The translations under genes were made by a program, and so were the position numbers. The notes under the pieces were generated by a model. It worked only from the letters and a program-made list of their open reading frames with translations. It was not told the origin of the DNA and ran no database searches. Source: Oceanithermus profundus DSM 14977 (lineage in GTDB: Bacteria > Deinococcota > Deinococci > Deinococcales > Marinithermaceae). Taken from it: a stretch of DNA of 64,000 nt. Shown one piece after another: positions 30,072-39,022 of this stretch; position 1 is the stretch's first letter, and each line of letters opens with the position of its first letter. Where the stretch lies: assembly GCF_000183745.1 (NCBI RefSeq), contig NC_014761.1, forward strand, positions 1,426,001 through 1,490,000, written 5' to 3'.

Positions 30072-31583
30072 ATGAACGTACGCACCCACATGAGCATGCT
30101 CTTCCACCTGGACAAGTGCATCGGCTGCCACACCTGCTCGGTGGCCTGCAAGAACCTCTGGACCGACCGCGAGGGCACCGAGTACATGTGGTGGAACAAC
30201 GTCGAGACCCGCCCGGGCACCGGCTACCCCACGGGCTGGGAGGACCAGCGGTTCTACCAGGGGGGCTGGAGCTACGACGGGCGCGGCGGGCTCTCGCTGC
30301 GGCTGCACAACAAGACCCAGGGCCTGACCCGGCTCTTCTTCAACCCGGCCCTGCCGGACCTGAAGGACTACTACGAGCCCTTCACCTTCCGCTACGGCGA
30401 CCTCTTCACCGCCCCCGAGGGCGACGACCAGCCGACGGCCCGCCCCGTCTCGATGATCACCGGCGAGCCGATGGAGATCGAAACCGGCCCCAACTGGGAC
30501 GACGACCTCTCCGGTTCGGACGTCTACGCCCGCAACGACCCCAGCCTGGAGGGGCTTTCCGAGCAGGTGCGCGCCCAGCTCGAGGAGATCGAGGGCGTGG
30601 TCTTCAACTACCTGCCGCGCATCTGCAACCACTGCCTGAACCCCGCCTGCGTCGCCGCCTGCCCCTCGGGGGCGATCTACAAGCGCGGCGAGGACGGGGT
30701 GGTGCTGGTCAACGAGAACAAGTGCAAGGCCTGGCGGATGTGCGTCGCCGCCTGCCCCTACAAGAAGGTCTACTACAACTGGTCGACGGGCAAGAGCGAG
30801 AAGTGCATCCTCTGCTTCCCCCGGCTGGAGACCGGCCAGGCGCCGGCCTGCGCCCACTCCTGCGTCGGCCGCATCCGCTACATGGGGGTGCTGCTCTACG
30901 ACGCCGACCGCATCCCCGAGGCCGCGATGGTGGACGACCGCGATCTCGTCGAGGCCCAGCTCGAGGCCATCCTCGACCCCTTCGACCCCGAGGTGATCGC
31001 CGCGGCCAAGAAGAACGGCATCGGCGACGACTGGATCCGGTCGGCCCAGGCCTCCCCCGTCTACAAGTTCGTCAAGGAATGGCGGCTGGCGCTGCCGCTG
31101 CACCCCGAGTTCCGGACGATGGCCATGATGTTCTACATCCCGCCGCTCTCGCCGGTGATGAGCGTCGTGGAGGACCGGGCCCTTAACCTGGCGCTGGACA
31201 CCACCGGCCCCGAGTTCGAGCTCTTCGCCGACCTCTCCAAGGCGCGCCTGCCGGTGCGCTACCTGGCCAACCTCTTCTCCGCGGGGAACGAGGAAATCAT
31301 CGAAGGGGTGCTGAAGCGGCTGCTGGCCGTGCGCATCTTCAAGCGCGCCGAATCCGTGGAAGGCGGGCTCAACGACGCGGCCCGCGCGGCGCTGGACGAG
31401 GTGGGGCTGACCCCGGAGACGGCCGAGGCCATCTACCGGCTGACCACCCAGCCGACCCTGGACGAGCGCTTCGTCATCCCGCCCTACCACCGGGAAGCCT
31501 CGATCGAGGCCTGGAACGACCCGCTCGAACGCAAGGGGCAGGAGGGCTTCGGCTACATCCAGCCTCCGGTGAGGGGGGAGTAG
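30072..31583 (+). CDS. narH: Respiratory nitrate reductase beta subunit
   Basis: NarH passes electrons from NarI to NarG through four Fe-S clusters. The 503-residue protein shows CIGCHTCSVACKN, CNHCLNPACVAACPSGA, CKAWRMCVAACPYKK (Trp in place of a Cys, the mark of the 3Fe-4S cluster) and CILCFPRLETGQAPACAHSC. It starts 10 bases after narG and abuts narJ without a gap. Confidence 0.97.
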   Translation: MNVRTHMSMLFHLDKCIGCHTCSVACKNLWTDREGTEYMWWNNVETRPGTGYPTGWEDQRFYQGGWSYDGRGGLSLRLHNKTQGLTRLFFNPALPDLKDYYEPFTFRYGDLFTAPEGDDQPTARPVSMITGEPMEIETGPNWDDDLSGSDVYARNDPSLEGLSEQVRAQLEEIEGVVFNYLPRICNHCLNPACVAACPSGAIYKRGEDGVVLVNENKCKAWRMCVAACPYKKVYYNWSTGKSEKCILCFPRLETGQAPACAHSCVGRIRYMGVLLYDADRIPEAAMVDDRDLVEAQLEAILDPFDPEVIAAAKKNGIGDDWIRSAQASPVYKFVKEWRLALPLHPEFRTMAMMFYIPPLSPVMSVVEDRALNLALDTTGPEFELFADLSKARLPVRYLANLFSAGNEEIIEGVLKRLLAVRIFKRAESVEGGLNDAARAALDEVGLTPETAEAIYRLTTQPTLDERFVIPPYHREASIEAWNDPLERKGQEGFGYIQPPVRGE

Positions 31584-32084
31584 ATGTTCGAAGCCCTGGC
31601 GCTCGCCTTCACCTACCCGCGGGAGGGGCTGCTGGAGGCGCTCGAGGCGGAGCTCGAGCGCGCCCCCGCCGGCCCCGCCCAAAAGGCCTTCGCCCGCTTC
31701 GTCGCCGAGGTGAAGCGGCTCGAGCTGGCCCGCTGGGAGGAGCTGTACACCGCGACGCTGGACATGAACCCCAGGTTGGTCCCCTACGTCGGCTACGTCG
31801 TCTGGGGCGAGAGCTACCGGCGCGGTGAGTTTTTGGCGCGGCTCAAGCACGCGATGGACGAACTGGACCTGGACACCGCGGGCGAGCTGCCCGACCACCT
31901 GGTGCCGGTGCTGCGCTACCTGGCCCGTGCGGACGAGCCGCTGCCCGAACTCCTGGAAGTGCTCGAGCCCGCCCTCGCCCGCATCCGCAAGGACCTGCAC
32001 GTACTGGACGCCTCCAACCCCTACCTGCATCTCCTGGACGCGCTCCTGCAGCAGGTGCCCGCACCGGAGAGGAGGAAAACGTGA
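31584..32084 (+). CDS. narJ: Nitrate reductase assembly chaperone
   Basis: A 166-residue cytoplasmic chaperone of the TorD/NarJ family that assists cofactor insertion into NarG before membrane attachment. The family pattern is weak in sequence but visible: FTYPREGLLEALE, ELYTATLDMNP, YVGYVVWGESYRRGEFL and DHLVPVLRYLA. Its position between narH and narI settles the call. It overlaps narI by four bases. Confidence 0.92.
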   Translation: MFEALALAFTYPREGLLEALEAELERAPAGPAQKAFARFVAEVKRLELARWEELYTATLDMNPRLVPYVGYVVWGESYRRGEFLARLKHAMDELDLDTAGELPDHLVPVLRYLARADEPLPELLEVLEPALARIRKDLHVLDASNPYLHLLDALLQQVPAPERRKT

Positions 32085-32770
32085 ACTGGAACCGTTTGCT
32101 CTTCGAGATCTTCCCGTACCTGGCGCTGGTCGTGGCGGTGGTGGTCACCCTCTACCGCTACGCCTACCGCCCGTTCTCGGTTTCGGCGCTCTCCAGCCAG
32201 CTGCTGGAACGCCGGCTTCTCTTCTGGGGGTCGCTGCCCTTCCACTGGGGCATCACCCTGATCCTGACCGTGCACCTGATCGCCTGGATCTTTCCCGAGG
32301 CCATCTACGCCTGGAACGCGTCGCTCTTCCGCCTCTACCTGCTCGAGGTCAGCGGCTTCGCGCTGGCGCTGTGGACCCTGGCGGGCCTCGTCGTCCTGTT
32401 GTGGCGGCGTCTGGTCAACGCGAAGGTGCGCGCCACCGCGACGGCCATGGACTACCTCGTCCTCTTCGCGGTGCTCGTCTCCGTACTCACCGGGATCTAC
32501 ACCGCCGTGGCCTACCGGTTTGGCAGCAGCTGGTTCGCGGGAACGATGGCGCCCTACCTGACGAGCATCCTGACGCTGCGCCCCCGCCCCGAGCTCGTCG
32601 CCGACCTGCCCTTCGCCTTCCAGTGGCACGTCTTCAACTTCTGGGTGCTGCTGGCCCTCTTCCCCTTTTCCCGGCTGGTGCACATCATCACCGTACCCTT
32701 GGGGTACGTCGCCCGCCCCTGGCAGATCGTGATCTGGGTGCGCCGCCGCTTCACCCAACCCAACCCCTAG
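32081..32770 (+). CDS. narI: Nitrate reductase gamma subunit (cytochrome b)
   Basis: NarI anchors the enzyme and takes electrons from quinol. The 229-residue protein has five membrane segments and four candidate heme-b histidines, two in LPFHWGITLILTVHLIAW and two in FQWHVFNFW and RLVHIITVP, the usual layout. GTG start inside narJ. Confidence 0.95.
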   Translation: MNWNRLLFEIFPYLALVVAVVVTLYRYAYRPFSVSALSSQLLERRLLFWGSLPFHWGITLILTVHLIAWIFPEAIYAWNASLFRLYLLEVSGFALALWTLAGLVVLLWRRLVNAKVRATATAMDYLVLFAVLVSVLTGIYTAVAYRFGSSWFAGTMAPYLTSILTLRPRPELVADLPFAFQWHVFNFWVLLALFPFSRLVHIITVPLGYVARPWQIVIWVRRRFTQPNP

Positions 32771-32791
32771 TCGATAAGGAGGAGGCATTCC

Positions 32792-34102
32792 GTGAGCACA
32801 GAAGCGTTCAAGAAGCACCGCATCAAGTCCAACCCCGCCGAGGCCCTCATCGCCGCCACCATCGGTTTCTTCGTCGGGTTCGCGGCCGTGGCGCTGTTCA
32901 ACGTCACCGCGAAGAACTTCAAAGACGCGATGGGGCTCGACCCCGTCCAGGTCGGCCTGCTCGTCGCCATGCCGATGCTCTCGGGGTCGCTGCTGCGCAT
33001 CCCCTTCTCCGCCTGGGTCGACACCGACGGCGGCCGCAAGCCCATGCTCACCCTGCTCACCATGGCCATCGTCGGTCTGTTGGGCCTCATCGCCCTGATC
33101 GTGGCCTACTACCCGGACCGGCTCAACGACGGCCTCTACCCCCTGCTCTTGCTGCTGGGCTTCCTGGCCGGCTGCGGCATCGCCACCTTCTCCGTAGGGA
33201 TCAGCATGGTCGCCTACTGGTTCCCGCAGCACCGCCAGGGATGGGCGCTCGGCACCTACGCGGGCGTGGGCAACCTGGCCCCGGGGATCTTCACCTTCCT
33301 GCTGCCGGCCGCGCTGGCGGGCTGGGGGCTGCTCGGCGCCTACGTCGCCTGGACGGGGCTGCTGGTGCTGGGCACGCTGGTCTTCATCGTCATCGGGTTC
33401 GGGGCGCCCTTCTTCCAGCTCGTCAAGCACGGCGTTCCCCGTGAGGAAGCGATCGCGATCGCGCGCGAGCTCGGTCAGGAGATCTTCCCGGCCGGCTCGG
33501 TGCTGGAAACGCTGGCCATCAGCGCCCGCAACTGGCGCACCTGGGTGCTCGTGGCGCTCTACTTCACCTCGTTCGGCGGCTTCCTGGCCCTGACCGCCTG
33601 GCTCCCCACCTACTGGCGCGAGTTCCACCAGGAACCCGTGCGCACCGCCGCCTACCTGACCGCCTACTTCTCCATCCTGGCCTCGCTCATCCGCGTCTGG
33701 GGCGGCTCGCTTTCGGACCGGATCGGCGGCGAGAAGACGGCCATGCTGGCCTTCGGATCGGTGCTCCTGGGGGCGTTGGTCATGGTCCTGGCCCAGAGCT
33801 TCCCGCTGGCCTTCCTGGGCGAGACGATCATCGGCCTGGGCATGGGCATCGGCAACGCGGCGGTTTTCAAGATGGTGCCGTTCTACGTGCCCGACGCGGT
33901 GGGGGGCGCCTCCGGCTGGGTCGGGGGGCTGGGCGCCTTCGGAGGCTTCGTCGTGCCCCCGATCATGGGCTTCTTCGTCAAGGAGCTCGGCCCGGCCCGC
34001 GGCTACCCGGAGGGCTTCACCGTCTACATCGCCCTGGGCGTCATCGCCCTGCTGCTCGTCTGGTTGCTGCAGTCGACCCGCCGGTTCTACAAGGCCGCCT
34101 GA
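32792..34102 (+). CDS. narK: Nitrate/nitrite transporter, MFS family
   Basis: A 436-residue major facilitator with twelve hydrophobic segments and NarK-family signatures including FFVGFAAVALFNV, PMLSGSLLRIPFSAWVDTDGGRKP and the glycine-rich GLGMGIGNAAVFKMVP. It exchanges nitrate and nitrite across the membrane. A strong AAGGAGGAGG precedes the GTG start. Only one transporter gene is present, whereas some Thermus strains have two. A long terminator hairpin follows. Confidence 0.93.
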   Translation: MSTEAFKKHRIKSNPAEALIAATIGFFVGFAAVALFNVTAKNFKDAMGLDPVQVGLLVAMPMLSGSLLRIPFSAWVDTDGGRKPMLTLLTMAIVGLLGLIALIVAYYPDRLNDGLYPLLLLLGFLAGCGIATFSVGISMVAYWFPQHRQGWALGTYAGVGNLAPGIFTFLLPAALAGWGLLGAYVAWTGLLVLGTLVFIVIGFGAPFFQLVKHGVPREEAIAIARELGQEIFPAGSVLETLAISARNWRTWVLVALYFTSFGGFLALTAWLPTYWREFHQEPVRTAAYLTAYFSILASLIRVWGGSLSDRIGGEKTAMLAFGSVLLGALVMVLAQSFPLAFLGETIIGLGMGIGNAAVFKMVPFYVPDAVGGASGWVGGLGAFGGFVVPPIMGFFVKELGPARGYPEGFTVYIALGVIALLLVWLLQSTRRFYKAA

Positions 34103-34112
34103 GCCGGCTCCT

Positions 34113-34147
34113 GGCCGCCTGGCCGCGCAATGCGCGGCCAGGCGGCC
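34113..34147. terminator. Bidirectional terminator between narK and gpsA
   Basis: Arms GGCCGCCTGGCCGCGC (34113-34128) and GCGCGGCCAGGCGGCC (34132-34147) are perfectly complementary over 16 bases with the loop AAT. It fills the gap between the convergent genes; the gpsA stop codon begins at the next base. There is no T-tract on either side. Confidence 0.75.
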
Positions 34148-35125
34148 TCATTCGGGCTTGGGCTCGCGGCGCATCAGCTCCTCGAGCACCCGCCGCGGGT
34201 CGTCCCCGCGGTAGACGACCCGCCACACGGCCTCGGTGATGGGGAGCTCCTCGCCGCTGCGCGCCGCCCACTCGTGCAGCGCCGCGGTGGTGTGCACCCC
34301 CTCGACGACCTGCCGGCCCGTTTCCAGGTCGGCCAGAGTCGCCCCGCGCGCGAAGCGCTCGCCCGCGCTGCGGTTGCGCGACAGCGGGCTCATGGCCGTG
34401 GCCATCAGGTCGCCGAGGCCCGAGAGGCCGTAGAAGGTCTCCACCGCACCGCCGTGCGCGGTGCCGAAGCGCACCATCTCGCGGAGGCCCCGGGTGAGCA
34501 GCGCCGCCTTGGCGTTGTCGCCCAGCTCGAGCCCGTCGGCCATGCCCGCCGCCAGCGCCATCACGTTCTTGAGCGCCCCTCCGAGTTCCACCCCGGCGAC
34601 GTCGGGGGAGGTGTAGACGCGGAAGGTGGGGCCGCCCAACGCCCGCTGCACCTGTGCGGCAAGGTCGGCGTCCTCGCTGGCCACCACCGCCGCCGCCGGC
34701 AGCCCACGGGCCACCTCGAGGGCCAGGTTGGGCCCCGAAAGCACGGCCACCCGCGCTCCGGGGGCGGCCCTGCGCATGATCTGGGAGATGCGCAGCAGCC
34801 GCCCCTCGGCAAAGCGCACCCCCTTCACCGCCGACACGTAGGCCCCTACGGGGGGCATCCCGGCCAGCACCGCCCGCACCCCCTTGGCGGGGACGGCGAC
34901 CAGCACGAATGCCGCTCCCTCGACGGCACGCTCGGCGGTGCAGACGGGCCGCACGCCTTCGGGAAGACGGACCCCCGGCAGGTACGCCGCGTTCTCGCGG
35001 GTGGCCAGGAGCGCCTCGGCGAGCTCGCACCGCCGCGACCAGAGCGCGACCCGGTGCCCGCTCCGCGCCAGCAGCACGGCCAGCGCCGTACCCCAACCCC
35101 CGGCCCCAAGGACGGCGACGTTCAC
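34148..35125 (-). CDS. gpsA: Glycerol-3-phosphate dehydrogenase [NAD(P)+]
   Basis: GpsA reduces dihydroxyacetone phosphate to sn-glycerol-3-phosphate for lipid synthesis. The 325-residue protein has the dinucleotide-binding [34 protein letters not shown], the catalytic-Lys region [17 protein letters not shown] and the [11 protein letters not shown] segment. It starts with GTG, 4 bases after the upstream membrane-protein gene, and seems to be the last gene of a pyrF-pyrE-SpoIIM-like-gpsA run. Confidence 0.96.
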   Translation of the reverse strand: MNVAVLGAGGWGTALAVLLARSGHRVALWSRRCELAEALLATRENAAYLPGVRLPEGVRPVCTAERAVEGAAFVLVAVPAKGVRAVLAGMPPVGAYVSAVKGVRFAEGRLLRISQIMRRAAPGARVAVLSGPNLALEVARGLPAAAVVASEDADLAAQVQRALGGPTFRVYTSPDVAGVELGGALKNVMALAAGMADGLELGDNAKAALLTRGLREMVRFGTAHGGAVETFYGLSGLGDLMATAMSPLSRNRSAGERFARGATLADLETGRQVVEGVHTTAALHEWAARSGEELPITEAVWRVVYRGDDPRRVLEELMRREPKPE

Positions 35126-35129
35126 CGGT

Positions 35130-36170
35130 CTACCTCAGCAGGTACAGCAGCTCAAAGGACTCGTACCAGGCCCCCGCAAGCAGGAAGAAGGTGCCCAGCA
35201 GCAGGGTGAGGCCCAGGTAGCGCAGCCCCGCGCGGAAGCCGCCGCCGCGAAAGGTCTCCCAGAAGAGCACCAACCCCCCAAAGGTCACGAGGATGTAACC
35301 CTGGAGCTCGATCAGCAGCGTGGGGACGTGCCAAACGTAGACCGACCAGGGGATCACCGCCGGGCTGAGCGCGAAGCCGAAGACGTAGTAACGGGCGGCG
35401 TTGACGAGCAGCGCCGGAAGGCCGAGCAGCAACGCCGGAAAGAAGCTGGTCAGCAGCAGGCCGTGGGTGAAGTTCCAGTAGAAGATCATCCAGGACAGCC
35501 CGCTGACCCCGCCCTTCACCCCCTCCTCGAGCCCGATCGTCTCGATGGCGCCCCCGACGGCCTCCTGCAACGCCCGCGCCAGGTCCGGCATCGCGTAGGC
35601 GAGCAGGGCGCCGAAGACGAAGAGGCCGTAGAGCAGCAGGTTGACCGCCCAGTAGAGCCGCCGGTAACCTCCAAGCTGCGCCCAAGCGCCGCGCAGCCAA
35701 CGGGTCACGCCCCCCTGGACCGCGTTTAGGAGGAGGAGCAGGCTCACCGCCGCGAAGATCCAGCGGGTGACGGGGCTCTTGACCCATCCCGGCAACAGGC
35801 CGCCGCTGGGACGCCAGGCGATCCGTTCCACCCGGCCGTCGGCGACGACCACGACCACTTCGCCGCCGACGGAGCCGCTCACGGCCGGGAAGCGCACGCG
35901 CTCGCCCCCGGCGGGCAGGGCGTCCGTCTGCGCCTCGTCGAGGTTGACCTCCAGCTCCGGCGGCGGGGGCGGAAAGGCCACGGTGCGGCGCAGCAGGTCG
36001 GCGATCTCCTCGGGCGTCTTGCCCTGCAGGTCCTGCACCGATACCGAGGGCGTCAGCTCGCCCCGGATCCAGCGGTCCACCGCGTCGCGCGCCAACACCA
36101 CCGGATCGGCCGCCTGCGCCCAGGCCGCGACGAGCAACAGCGCCCCCACTCCCAAGATCCAACGTCGCAT
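35130..36170 (-). CDS. SpoIIM-like (stage II sporulation M family) membrane protein
   Basis: A 346-residue protein with a cleavable signal (MRRWILGVGALLLVAAWAQA), an extracytoplasmic part of about 120 residues with a Pro run, and about six membrane segments. The C-terminal part resembles the SpoIIM/DUF95 family (LQGYILVTFGGLVLF and LLGTFFLLAGAWYESFE). The organism group does not sporulate, so the role is unknown. It lies one base after pyrE. Confidence 0.6.
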   Translation of the reverse strand: MRRWILGVGALLLVAAWAQAADPVVLARDAVDRWIRGELTPSVSVQDLQGKTPEEIADLLRRTVAFPPPPPELEVNLDEAQTDALPAGGERVRFPAVSGSVGGEVVVVVADGRVERIAWRPSGGLLPGWVKSPVTRWIFAAVSLLLLLNAVQGGVTRWLRGAWAQLGGYRRLYWAVNLLLYGLFVFGALLAYAMPDLARALQEAVGGAIETIGLEEGVKGGVSGLSWMIFYWNFTHGLLLTSFFPALLLGLPALLVNAARYYVFGFALSPAVIPWSVYVWHVPTLLIELQGYILVTFGGLVLFWETFRGGGFRAGLRYLGLTLLLGTFFLLAGAWYESFELLYLLR

Positions 36171-36171
36171 G

Positions 36172-36723
36172 CTACACCTCCTCGAGCGGCACGCCGCGGC
36201 GGCAGAGCGGGCAGGCTTCGGGATCGTGGACCGGCGCCTCGAGCCGGGCCAGCGCCACGAAGGGCGCGCCGAAACGCGCCGTACCGCCGCTGCGGTCGAT
36301 GATCGCCGCGGCCGCCTGCAAGACCGCCCCGCGCGCCTTCGCGGCCTCGATCGCCTTGCGCAAGGAACCGCCGGTGGTCACCACGTCCTCGACGGCGAGG
36401 AAGCGGTCGCCCGCGTTCACCTCGAGCCCGGGCCGGATCGTCATCCCCCCCTCCGGGGTCTTCTCCGCGAAGACCGCGCGCGCGCCCAGCGCACGCGCCA
36501 CCACGAAGCTGAGCACGACCCCGCCGATCGCGGGCCCGATCACGAAGTCGAAGCGCTCGTCCGGAAACTTTTCGGCGATCGCCTCCCCGACCGCCTCGGC
36601 GAAGAGGGGGTGCTGCAAGAGCGCCGCCGACTGCAGGAAGACGGGCGAGTGGCGGCCGCTGCGCAGCAAGAAGTGCCCCTCGAGCAGGGCGCCGGTCTTG
36701 CGGTAGAGCTCCAGAACGTCCAC
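36172..36723 (-). CDS. pyrE: Orotate phosphoribosyltransferase
   Basis: PyrE joins orotate to PRPP in pyrimidine synthesis. The 183-residue protein has the PRPP motif VEDVVTTGGSLRKAIEAA and the RFDFVIGPAIGGVVLS region. The C-terminus carries a CPLC motif (EACPLCRRGVP) outside the core fold that could bind metal. GTG start, with TAGGAT (36730-36735) 6 bases upstream overlapping the pyrF stop, so pyrE may also have a start of its own. Confidence 0.94.
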   Translation of the reverse strand: MDVLELYRKTGALLEGHFLLRSGRHSPVFLQSAALLQHPLFAEAVGEAIAEKFPDERFDFVIGPAIGGVVLSFVVARALGARAVFAEKTPEGGMTIRPGLEVNAGDRFLAVEDVVTTGGSLRKAIEAAKARGAVLQAAAAIIDRSGGTARFGAPFVALARLEAPVHDPEACPLCRRGVPLEEV

Positions 36724-36729
36724 GGTCCC

Positions 36730-36735
36730 ATCCTA
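36730..36735 (-). promoter_or_regulatory. Possible -10 box of pyrE
   Basis: Minus-strand TAGGAT lies 6 bases before the pyrE GTG. Its first three bases are the pyrF stop codon. Confidence 0.4.
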
Positions 36736-37524
36736 CCCGGCGAGCGCGCGCCGGTAGGCCTCGGCCTGACGCCGCGCCGCCGCCAGGTCGGGGCGGCCGC
36801 CCGGGTAGAAGAGGCTGCGCGAGGCCGACCACAACAGCCCCGCGCCCGGACGCGGCTCGGCCCCCTGCGCCCCCAGCCCCGGCACCAGGAAGAGGCTGCG
36901 GGGAAGGGCGGCGCGCAGCAGCTCGAGCGCCTCGGGATGGGTGCCGCCCACGACGGCCCCCACCCGGCTCCAGGGCTCCGCCTCCGCAGGCCAGGCTTCG
37001 GCCCACGCAGCCACCCGCTCGGCCACGCGCAGGTACAGGGGCCTCCCGCCCGCGTCCAGGTCCTGGAAATCGGCGGAGCCGGGGTTCGAGGTCTTGACCA
37101 GCACGAAGACCGCGCCGCCGCTGGCGGCCGCGGCCTCGAAGAAGGGCTCGAGCGCGTCCCCGCCCAGGTAGGGGTTCACCGTCAGGGCGCTGCCGGGCCA
37201 GCGCGCCAGGGTGGCCCGGGCGTAGGCCTCGGCGGTGGAGCCAATGTCGCCGCGCTTGGCGTCGTGGATCACCGGCAGCCCCAGCACCCGCGCCGCGGCG
37301 ACGAGGCGCTCCAGCAGGGCCCAGCCGGCTCCGCCCAGCGCCTCGAAGAAGGCGTACTGAAACTTGACCGCGGCCAGCCCGTCCGCGAGCGTTTCCATCA
37401 GCTCCAAGGCGTAGCGCTCCAGGTGTTCGAGCGGCTCCGGCCCCGGGTGCCACGCCGGCCGCGGGTCAACCCCCAGCACCAAGGGCGGCCGCGCCGCCAC
37501 CTCCGAAACGAAATCCAGACCCAT
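36733..37524 (-). CDS. pyrF: Orotidine 5'-phosphate decarboxylase
   Basis: PyrF makes UMP from OMP. The 263-residue protein is of the longer type II group: [11 protein letters not shown] near the N-terminus, [14 protein letters not shown], the catalytic Lys in [15 protein letters not shown] and [10 protein letters not shown]-like [15 protein letters not shown]. It is 9 bases before pyrE. The ATG is preceded by TAGCAT at 6 bases. Confidence 0.94.
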   Translation of the reverse strand: MGLDFVSEVAARPPLVLGVDPRPAWHPGPEPLEHLERYALELMETLADGLAAVKFQYAFFEALGGAGWALLERLVAAARVLGLPVIHDAKRGDIGSTAEAYARATLARWPGSALTVNPYLGGDALEPFFEAAAASGGAVFVLVKTSNPGSADFQDLDAGGRPLYLRVAERVAAWAEAWPAEAEPWSRVGAVVGGTHPEALELLRAALPRSLFLVPGLGAQGAEPRPGAGLLWSASRSLFYPGGRPDLAAARRQAEAYRRALAG

Positions 37525-37530
37525 GCCCCC

Positions 37531-37536
37531 ATGCTA
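37531..37536 (-). promoter_or_regulatory. -10 box of pyrF (leaderless type)
   Basis: Minus-strand TAGCAT lies 6 bases before the pyrF ATG with no ribosome binding site between. Confidence 0.5.
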
Positions 37537-37578
37537 CTTCAGGACCCGGTGAAGGCCGTTCACGGCGCGAAATCCGCC

Positions 37579-37608
37579 TTGACACCCCGCGCGCCGGCGT
37601 GCTAGCTT
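37579..37608 (+). promoter_or_regulatory. Promoter of tRNA-Val
   Basis: TTGACA (37579-37584) is followed after 18 bases by TAGCTT (37603-37608). The tRNA begins 12 bases later, the same spacing as for tRNA-Asp. Confidence 0.7.
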
Positions 37609-37619
37609 AAGGTTCGCGC

Positions 37620-37696
37620 GGGCGGTTAGCTCAGATGGCTAGAGCGCTCGCTTCACACGCGAGAGGTCGGAGGTTCAAGTCCTCTACCGCCCACCA
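37620..37696 (+). tRNA. tRNA-Val (anticodon CAC)
   Basis: The sequence folds as a cloverleaf with acceptor arms GGGCGGT (37620-37626) and ACCGCCC (37686-37692), anticodon stem CTCGC/GCGAG around a loop with CAC, T-arm GGAGGTTCAAGTCCTCT, discriminator A and encoded CCA. The nitrous-oxide accessory cluster ends 48 bases further on, on the other strand. Confidence 0.96.
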
Positions 37697-37700
37697 AAGA

Positions 37701-37719
37701 CCCGGCCCCCAGGGCCGGG
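37701..37719. terminator. Terminator hairpin after tRNA-Val
   Basis: Arms CCCGGCCC (37701-37708) and GGGCCGGG (37712-37719) around CCA are followed by CGCTTCTTT. It separates the tRNA from the convergent nosY-like gene. Confidence 0.75.
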
Positions 37720-37743
37720 CGCTTCTTTGCCGCCGCGCCGGGT

Positions 37744-38517
37744 TCAGCGGTCCCTGCGCGCGAAGATCCAGCCCGCCAGCGCGAAGAAGAAGGCGATCCA
37801 GAACCCGAAGGTCAGGAGCATCAGGGCCGGGCCCCACGCGCCCAGGAAGCGGTCGAGCAGGTAGCCGACGGGTCCCACGAGCACCGGAACCTCGAGCGTC
37901 TTCAGCAGCCCGATCCGCGCCAGCTCCATGGGGTTGGAAAGCACCGCCGCGAGCAGCGGCGCCTCCAGGGGCCAGTCGGCAAGGGCCACCGCCAACCCCA
38001 CGACGACCGGCTCGTAGAGCAACACCAGCACGGCCCAGAAGGCCAGCCCCAAACCCAAGGCGCGGGGCGCCTCGGGGCTGAGCGCCGCGGCCAGCGCGGC
38101 CACCCCCGCCCAGTAGAGGGCCACCAGTGCGAGCAGGCCGAAGAGGAGCAGCGTTGGCCCCGCGCCGAGGCCCAGCACGCCCCCCGCCAGCCCGGCCCCC
38201 AGCAAGAGCGGGGGCAGGAAGGCCGCGGCGACGCCGAAGGCCCCGGCACGGTAGAGCCGTGCCGCCTTGCCGGGAAAGGCGGCCCAGAAAGCCCACTCCT
38301 CACGCTCGGCGAGCAAAGGCACCGCAAGCGCCAACCACAGGGGCGGAAGCGCCAGCAGGGCGAGGGCAAAGGTGCTGACGAGGCCCACCTCCGCCCCCCG
38401 CGCCGCAAACACCGCGGCAAAACCCGCGAGCGCCGGCGCCGCCGCCCAGGCCCAGGGATTGCGCAGCAGCGCCTTGAGGTAGAGCGTGAAAAGGGCGGGG
38501 GCCTGGAGTCCGGACAT
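37744..38517 (-). CDS. nosY: NosY-like ABC-2 permease
   Basis: A 257-residue membrane protein with about six hydrophobic segments in the ABC-2 style, ending IFARRDR. In nos clusters NosY forms an ABC transporter with NosF and works with NosD in copper-site assembly of N2O reductase. The call depends mainly on neighbours nosL, nosF and nosD. It begins 2 bases after the nosL-like gene, so it is co-transcribed. Confidence 0.8.
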   Translation of the reverse strand: MSGLQAPALFTLYLKALLRNPWAWAAAPALAGFAAVFAARGAEVGLVSTFALALLALPPLWLALAVPLLAEREEWAFWAAFPGKAARLYRAGAFGVAAAFLPPLLLGAGLAGGVLGLGAGPTLLLFGLLALVALYWAGVAALAAALSPEAPRALGLGLAFWAVLVLLYEPVVVGLAVALADWPLEAPLLAAVLSNPMELARIGLLKTLEVPVLVGPVGYLLDRFLGAWGPALMLLTFGFWIAFFFALAGWIFARRDR

Positions 38518-38519
38518 CG

Positions 38520-39014
38520 TCAGTAGGGCGGCACCCAGGCGTGCTGCCGGCCTTCGGCCACCAGCTCGTCCCAGCGCATCCGGCGCACCCCTTGGAGCCG
38601 GCGCTCCTGGACGAAGCGGTCCGCGTCCCCGGAACGGGCGAAGGCCACGAGCCCCCCGCCCATCGGCGTGCGGATGCGGCGGTGGTAGAGGAAGACGAGG
38701 TCGCCCACGGCGCGCAGCTCGGCCCGGTCCGCCCGCGAGGCGGCGAAATCGGCGGCGTAGAGTTCGCGCGGTTCCACCCTGGGTCCGCCGTAGCCGTTCA
38801 GGTGGTCCACCAGGCACTCGATGGCGTCGTAGCTGTAGACCTTGCCGGTGCGCGTGATCATCTGGGCGGCGTAGCGTGCGTCGATGACGGTCATGTTGCA
38901 GTAGGGGCAGACGTCCACCCCCACGCGCACGGAGCGCGCTTCGGCGAGCACCCCCAGGCTCCAGGGAACGCCGAGGCCGATCAGGCCCTTGAGTAGGTCG
39001 CGGCGTTTCATCAA
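38520..39014 (-). CDS. nosL: NosL copper chaperone-like protein (copy 1)
   Basis: A 164-residue NosL-family protein with an N-terminal Arg-Arg leader (MKRRDLLKGLIGLGV) and the copper-site motif CPYCNMTVIDARYAAQ. NosL delivers Cu(I) for the CuZ site of nitrous oxide reductase. It has no lipobox Cys, unlike many NosL proteins; the RR leader suggests Tat export instead. The start could be the first or second Met. It is the second of two tandem NosL-like genes. Confidence 0.85.
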   Translation of the reverse strand: MMKRRDLLKGLIGLGVPWSLGVLAEARSVRVGVDVCPYCNMTVIDARYAAQMITRTGKVYSYDAIECLVDHLNGYGGPRVEPRELYAADFAASRADRAELRAVGDLVFLYHRRIRTPMGGGLVAFARSGDADRFVQERRLQGVRRMRWDELVAEGRQHAWVPPY

Positions 39015-39022
39015 GCGTCAGC

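Noticed and set aside
26438-30220. Open frame of about 1260 codons opposite narG
   Set aside because: Same codon-bias artefact; narG is certain and the antisense product has no domain.
34113-34147. Member of the REP-like family
   Set aside because: The hairpin has a different sequence, a three-base loop and sits exactly between convergent stops, so a terminator explains it.
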